The notes below the pieces were generated by a model. The model was not told the origin of the DNA. It searched no databases and worked only from the letters and a program-made list of their open reading frames with translations. This document shows, one piece after another, positions 60,105 through 64,000 of a stretch of 64,000 nt of DNA (the first letter of the stretch is position 1; each line of letters opens with the position of its first letter). Origin of the DNA: an uncultured Prevotellaceae bacterium (GTDB lineage Bacteria; Bacteroidota; Bacteroidia; Bacteroidales; Muribaculaceae); NCBI GenBank assembly GCA_900317835.1, contig ONIL01000001.1, positions 1 through 64,000 of the forward strand, written 5' to 3'. A program made the position numbers and the translations under genes.

Positions 60105-61559
60105 ATGGAACAGAATAATATGGATTCGCGTAACGAACAATGGCGCATTGACTTGCGTAACGCTAAGACTCCCAAGGAGCGCACCGCTATCCCCCGCGTG
60201 GAGATGCCGCAGCTCGACCCCAAATACCGCATCACCTGCAATGAGGAGGTGAACCAGGGCATCACCGCCGAGCAGGCCGTGGTTGAGGCTAGCCGCTGCC
60301 TGGACTGCGCTAACCCCCAATGTGTAACCGGTTGCCCGGTGAACATCAATATCCCTAAGTTTATCAAGAACATTGAGCGTGGCGAGTTTGGCGAGGCCGC
60401 TGCTACGCTTAAGGAAACCAGTTCACTGCCCGCCGTTTGCGGCCGTGTATGTCCGCAGGAAAAGCAGTGTGAATCGCGCTGTATCCACACCAAGATGAAA
60501 CACCCCGCCGTGGCTATTGGCTACCTGGAGCGTTTTGCCGCTGACTGGCAGCGCGACAACCTGCCGCAGGAGGTGCCTGCTATGGCTCCCGCCAACGGCA
60601 TTAAGGTTGCCGTTATCGGCAGTGGTCCCTCGGGACTGTCGTTTGCCGGTGACATGGCCAAGAAAGGTTTCAGCGTAACCGTCTTTGAGGCACTGCACGA
60701 GATTGGTGGCGTGTTGAAGTATGGTATTCCCGAGTTCCGTCTTCCCAACCACATTGTGGACTACGAGATCGAAGGCTTGAGGAAAATGGGTGTCGAGTTC
60801 GTCAAGGACTGCCTTGTCGGCAAGACTATCAGCTATGAGAATTTGCACGAGATGGGCTTCAAGGGTGTGTTTGTTGGCTCTGGCGCCGGTTTCCCGCGCT
60901 TCATGAACATCCCCGGTGAGAACCTTAACGGTATCATGTCGAGCAACGAGTACCTCACCCGCATCAACCTGATGGAGGCTGGTCGCGGTGGTGACACCCC
61001 CGTGCTGCGTGGCAAGACCATCGCCGTCATCGGTGGCGGTAACACCGCAATGGACTCGACCCGTACCGCCCTGCGCATGGGCACCGAGCGCGTTATCCTC
61101 ATCTATCGCCGCAGCGAGGAGGAAATGCCTGCCCGTCGTGAGGAGGTGGGCCACGCCAAGGAAGAAGGCGTTGAGTTCAAGACCTTGCACAATCCCATCG
61201 AGTACATCGGTGACGATAAGGGCCGTGTGGTAGCCATGCGTGTTCAGCGCATGGAACTGGGCGAACCCGATGCTTCGGGTCGTCGCAGTCCTGTGCCCGT
61301 CGAGGGTGCTATTGAGGAGATCCCTGTTGACCTGGTCATCGTGGCTGTGGGTGTATCGCCCAACCAGCTCGTGCCCCGTTCAATTCCTGGACTGGACATC
61401 AGCAAGCGCAACACCATCGTTGTCAACGAGGAGACCATGCAGTCGTCGGTAGGCGACCTCTATGCTGGTGGTGATATCGTGCGTGGCGGTGCTACCGTGA
61501 TTCTGGCCATGGGTGACGGTCGCCGTGCCGCCCTCAATATGGCCAAAGCATTGCTGTAA
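60105..61559 (+). CDS. Sud/Nfn-type oxidoreductase, large flavin/4Fe-4S subunit (GltD-like)
   Basis: Subunit of 484 residues from the ATG at 60105; a TTG at 60090 would add five residues. The N-terminal iron-sulfur part shows CLDCANPQCVTGCPV and CGRVCPQEKQCESRC. The first nucleotide site IGSGPSGLSFAG binds FAD, the second GGGNTAMDSTRTA binds NAD(P). The glutamate synthase small chain (GltD) is the usual annotation, but no large GltB chain is nearby and the upstream SudB/NfnA-like gene favours an Nfn/Sud complex. A strong terminator follows. Confidence 0.88.
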   Translation: MEQNNMDSRNEQWRIDLRNAKTPKERTAIPRVEMPQLDPKYRITCNEEVNQGITAEQAVVEASRCLDCANPQCVTGCPVNINIPKFIKNIERGEFGEAAATLKETSSLPAVCGRVCPQEKQCESRCIHTKMKHPAVAIGYLERFAADWQRDNLPQEVPAMAPANGIKVAVIGSGPSGLSFAGDMAKKGFSVTVFEALHEIGGVLKYGIPEFRLPNHIVDYEIEGLRKMGVEFVKDCLVGKTISYENLHEMGFKGVFVGSGAGFPRFMNIPGENLNGIMSSNEYLTRINLMEAGRGGDTPVLRGKTIAVIGGGNTAMDSTRTALRMGTERVILIYRRSEEEMPARREEVGHAKEEGVEFKTLHNPIEYIGDDKGRVVAMRVQRMELGEPDASGRRSPVPVEGAIEEIPVDLVIVAVGVSPNQLVPRSIPGLDISKRNTIVVNEETMQSSVGDLYAGGDIVRGGATVILAMGDGRRAALNMAKALL

Positions 61560-61589
61560 CGCATTAAGCGGATAAAATTGTTTATTATT

Positions 61590-61625
61590 CTGTGGGTGAC
61601 AGTCTGTCAGGATTGTCACCCACAG
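61590..61625 (+). terminator. Intrinsic terminator after the oxidoreductase operon
   Basis: A 12-bp perfect stem CTGTGGGTGACA / TGTCACCCACAG with a 12-base loop, about 30 bases after the stop. Confidence 0.8.
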
Positions 61626-61898
61626 CTGTTTCTTGTCAATCGGGACGTGCAATATAGCCTTCTCGCTGCTTGCGGAATGATGGATTGGGATGATAAGCGT
61701 GTGGAGGAAGCTGACGTGTTCTCAATGATAGGGTGTTAAAATCGGACTTCTTCATAATTTTGCTTTATTTAGTTATTAATTGCCACTTAATTCATAACCA
61801 GATAATTACATTTCATTCATCCAGTATAATTCTTTTAAAAATACTGCGACATCATTATTTCTTTTTGAAATATGACAAAAATTGTGCCAAAAATCCGT
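61626..61898. other. Intergenic stretch before the glycosidase lipoprotein
   Basis: AT-rich toward its right end. I see no gene or clear structure here; the glycosidase promoter lies directly after it at 61899-61906. Confidence 0.4.
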
Positions 61899-61906
61899 TA
61901 TCTTTG
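61899..61906 (+). promoter_or_regulatory. Promoter for the glycosidase lipoprotein
   Basis: TATCTTTG, eight bases before the ATG at 61915, predicting a very short leader. Confidence 0.5.
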
Positions 61907-61914
61907 CCATTGGA

Positions 61915-64000
61915 ATGTTGAAAAATAGAGCGCAAAGCATTGCTGTGATGCTTGCGGCAATTGCCGTGAGCGTGATTTTGTGCGCTTGCTCAGGACGAAA
62001 AGAAATGAGCAATCAAGTGATTGTGCAAAATGATTTGTTCACGCTAACAGGCGACAGCCTGATTGAGGGAAATGTCATCGCCTATTGCCCGTCTCCAGAC
62101 CGGATTGAATCTACTGTGTCGCTATCCCGACTTGATAGCCTATATGCCCACGTGGACACTGCAAGGGTGCATTTTATTGAAGGCAAGCACTGGCGAATGC
62201 GAAAAAATCGTCCTGTTACTATGCCTGAATATGAAAGTGACCAGTCGCTGATAAATGCGCTATACAACATGTCGGTGGACCGTATTACCGATGCTGTGGA
62301 CAAATCAGGGCGTTTTGCCCCGTCACAGAAGAATTACAGCCGCCTTTACTGCTCGATATATCTGTCATTGGCTGCCCTCAAACCTTATCAATCAATGGCG
62401 ACATTGCGCTCGATCGTTGACCGCGACAGCATCATCATGCAACGTGAGGGGCAATGGCCCGTTGTCAGCGACCACATCGGCTGGGCTACTGCTGCGTGGG
62501 AAGTCTATGAGGTGACTGGTGACCGTGACTGGCTAGCCTATTCTTTCCGAGTCATCGAGAAAACACTCAATATTAACCGCGAGGTATTGATTGACCACGA
62601 GACGGGGCTTGTGCACGGCGCCGGATACACATCATCACGACCCTTGGGAGTCAGGCGCATGACATGGATGGGTTATAATGACCTGTTTGCCTGTATGTCG
62701 TTGGGTAACAATATCTTGACTGGAAACGCTTATGCCATTTTGGCAGATATGTGTGATGAATTGGGCATCGAGAATACCTATCAGAAAGACGCACAACGCA
62801 TCAAGGACGCGATTAACCAGCACCTGTGGAACGAAGACAGAGGATTCTACAGTTCATTCTTGTATGGTATGGCCTATCCCAAGCAATCACCGTTGACCGA
62901 TAACACCTCCCAAGCCATGTGTGTCTTGTGGGGTATCGCCGATGATAATCGTGCCGAAAATCTGATTGCTCACACACCGGTCTCCAACCAGGGTGTCAAT
63001 GTTTCCTATCCCGCGGCCAATCCAATTGAGCCTTATCTCTCCCATTCATCATGGGCAACCACCCAAGCACTGTGGAACCTGGCTGCCGCTAGTGTCGGTA
63101 ACGAAAATGCCTTGCGACACGGGTTGGGTGCCCTTTACAGAGCTCAAGCGCTGTATCAGTCCCGCGGCATTCACATGCAAGACGTGATCATCGACGAACT
63201 GGGAACCAGTGCCTCGAATGTGGCGATGGTATTGCGTGTGCTCATGGGGATGAACTTCCAGCCCGAAGGCATTGAGTTTTCGCCAATGATTCCTGATTGC
63301 CTTCCTGGCCGAAAGACGTTGAAAGGCCTGAATTACCGCCGTGCAGTCCTCGATATTACCATTGAGGGGACTGGCAATAACGTAGAAACAATCTCCGATA
63401 ACGGTAAACTGCTTGAGAGTACTTTCATTCCTAGCGACATAGAAGGGCGCCACCACATCATCATCACCCTCACCCAAGACAATCGAGCCTCGCAACATGT
63501 GACCATTCATCACAACGAGGTGATTTTGCCCCCTACCCCAGTTGTTACTTGGAGCAATGATAGTGGCCATATCGAGGGTTACATTCCGGGAACACCCTAC
63601 CGTTTGTCCACGAATGGGCAGTTATTTGCATTGAATGATTCGGTGTTTGTTCTGCCCGAAACCAATACCTTTACTGAATTCTCGGTTGAGATTGCAGGTA
63701 AATATGTCAATGGATTCATGTCAAAGCCTCTGTTCCACTTCGGCCTGACACCTCAAGTCGCCTTTATCCCCGAGGGTGTTGACGGAGTGACTTCAGTAAC
63801 TGTGAGTGTCGCCGAGGGCGGTGATTACCTGATTGATGTGGGGTATCGTCCGACTGGTTCGCTCGATGTGCGCCGCTTGACCGTTAATACCCATCCCATG
63901 GGTACGCTGGTGATGTCGGGCACTAACGCTGTTGATTCCAATGGGCTGGCATACAGTAACATGGTTACGGCCTTGTTGTTGAAAGGCGAGAATGTTATCG
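61915..64000 (+). CDS. Six-hairpin glycosidase lipoprotein (partial, runs off the window)
   Basis: Open from the ATG at 61915 to the window end, 695 codons so far. The N-terminus is a lipoprotein signal (lipobox LCAC). The next about 130 residues are a linker domain, then an (alpha/alpha)6 catalytic barrel (about 120-460) typical of six-hairpin glycosidases, with stretches such as QWPVVSDHIGWATAAW, TWMGYND, NTSQAM and PLSHSSWATTQALW-like EPYLSHSSWATTQ. Beta domains begin near 480, and the visible end resembles a carbohydrate-binding module. The exact GH family cannot be fixed. It probably trims plant or host glycans at the cell surface. Confidence 0.75.
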   Translation, partial: MLKNRAQSIAVMLAAIAVSVILCACSGRKEMSNQVIVQNDLFTLTGDSLIEGNVIAYCPSPDRIESTVSLSRLDSLYAHVDTARVHFIEGKHWRMRKNRPVTMPEYESDQSLINALYNMSVDRITDAVDKSGRFAPSQKNYSRLYCSIYLSLAALKPYQSMATLRSIVDRDSIIMQREGQWPVVSDHIGWATAAWEVYEVTGDRDWLAYSFRVIEKTLNINREVLIDHETGLVHGAGYTSSRPLGVRRMTWMGYNDLFACMSLGNNILTGNAYAILADMCDELGIENTYQKDAQRIKDAINQHLWNEDRGFYSSFLYGMAYPKQSPLTDNTSQAMCVLWGIADDNRAENLIAHTPVSNQGVNVSYPAANPIEPYLSHSSWATTQALWNLAAASVGNENALRHGLGALYRAQALYQSRGIHMQDVIIDELGTSASNVAMVLRVLMGMNFQPEGIEFSPMIPDCLPGRKTLKGLNYRRAVLDITIEGTGNNVETISDNGKLLESTFIPSDIEGRHHIIITLTQDNRASQHVTIHHNEVILPPTPVVTWSNDSGHIEGYIPGTPYRLSTNGQLFALNDSVFVLPETNTFTEFSVEIAGKYVNGFMSKPLFHFGLTPQVAFIPEGVDGVTSVTVSVAEGGDYLIDVGYRPTGSLDVRRLTVNTHPMGTLVMSGTNAVDSNGLAYSNMVTALLLKGENVI

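Noticed and set aside
60105..61559. Glutamate synthase small subunit as sole annotation
   Set aside because: No large subunit is encoded nearby, and the neighbouring FAD/2Fe-2S subunit fits an Nfn/Sud complex better.

Overview
The window reads as an ordinary chromosome segment from a member of the Bacteroidales, most like Muribaculaceae or Prevotellaceae; the genus cannot be fixed from sequence alone. The signs are an LpxC-FabZ fusion, Bacteroidetes-type promoters (TAnnTTTG, sometimes with an upstream TTG about 20 bases away), few Shine-Dalgarno sites, a DUF4827 lipoprotein beside glmM, a sigma/anti-sigma/outer-membrane receptor unit, and a surface protein with a type IX secretion-like tail. 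I see no prophage, CRISPR array, tRNA or rRNA gene. The only complete mobile element is an insertion sequence at the left edge.

Layout. 1-1.4 kb: an IS256-like element with a zinc-ribbon transposase and doubled terminal repeats. 1.4-5.9 kb: a structured intergenic region, a mgtC-like/Kef antiporter operon, and a secreted phosphodiesterase. 5.9-9 kb: DHH phosphoesterase, DUF4827 lipoprotein and glmM. 9-11.9 kb: aroE-comEC on the minus strand. 12-15.4 kb: an MCE (MlaD-type) protein, dnaA and a DEDDh exonuclease. 15.5-20.8 kb: gyrA followed by two paralogous exported TPR proteins. 20.8-24.1 kb: the lipid A operon lpxD, lpxC-fabZ, lpxA. 24.2-26 kb: a tRNA-related operon (B3/4 protein, Sua5/YrdC-type protein) ending in a thioredoxin lipoprotein. 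26.2-32.4 kb: serine hydrolase, LTA-synthase-like sulfatase, prfA, a DUF1893 protein and the mtnN-luxS pair that detoxifies S-adenosylhomocysteine and makes AI-2. 32.5-41.1 kb: lon, a TolB-like protein with a giant secreted amidase, and prs. 41.2-45.1 kb: lepA and a Pif1-like helicase with TPRs. 45.1-45.8 kb: an AT-rich gene desert. 45.8-49.5 kb: a heterodimeric ABC exporter with one degenerate ATP site. 49.6-57.6 kb: an envelope/surface region (ECF sigma, anti-sigma, outer-membrane beta-barrel with STN domain, lipoprotein, LRR protein with a dockerin-like end, OMP, broken serpin). 58-61.6 kb: a flavodiiron protein with a two-subunit Sud/Nfn-type oxidoreductase. 61.9 kb to the end: a six-hairpin glycosidase lipoprotein cut by the window edge.

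Most interesting non-coding signals. Two divergent intergenic regions (near 26.1 and 29.4 kb) carry inverted arrays of a TTTAGRG-like heptamer at nearly fixed distance from promoters that lack the usual -33 TTG; a related array sits directly behind the receptor gene at 53.4 kb. Three genes have the promoter -7 box exactly four bases before the start codon, which predicts leaderless mRNAs. A hairpin-plus-GAAATT repeat unit occurs three times near the left end. The serpin gene has lost a short internal piece and its reading frame, and the transposase zinc ribbon is one base out of frame at an A7 run.
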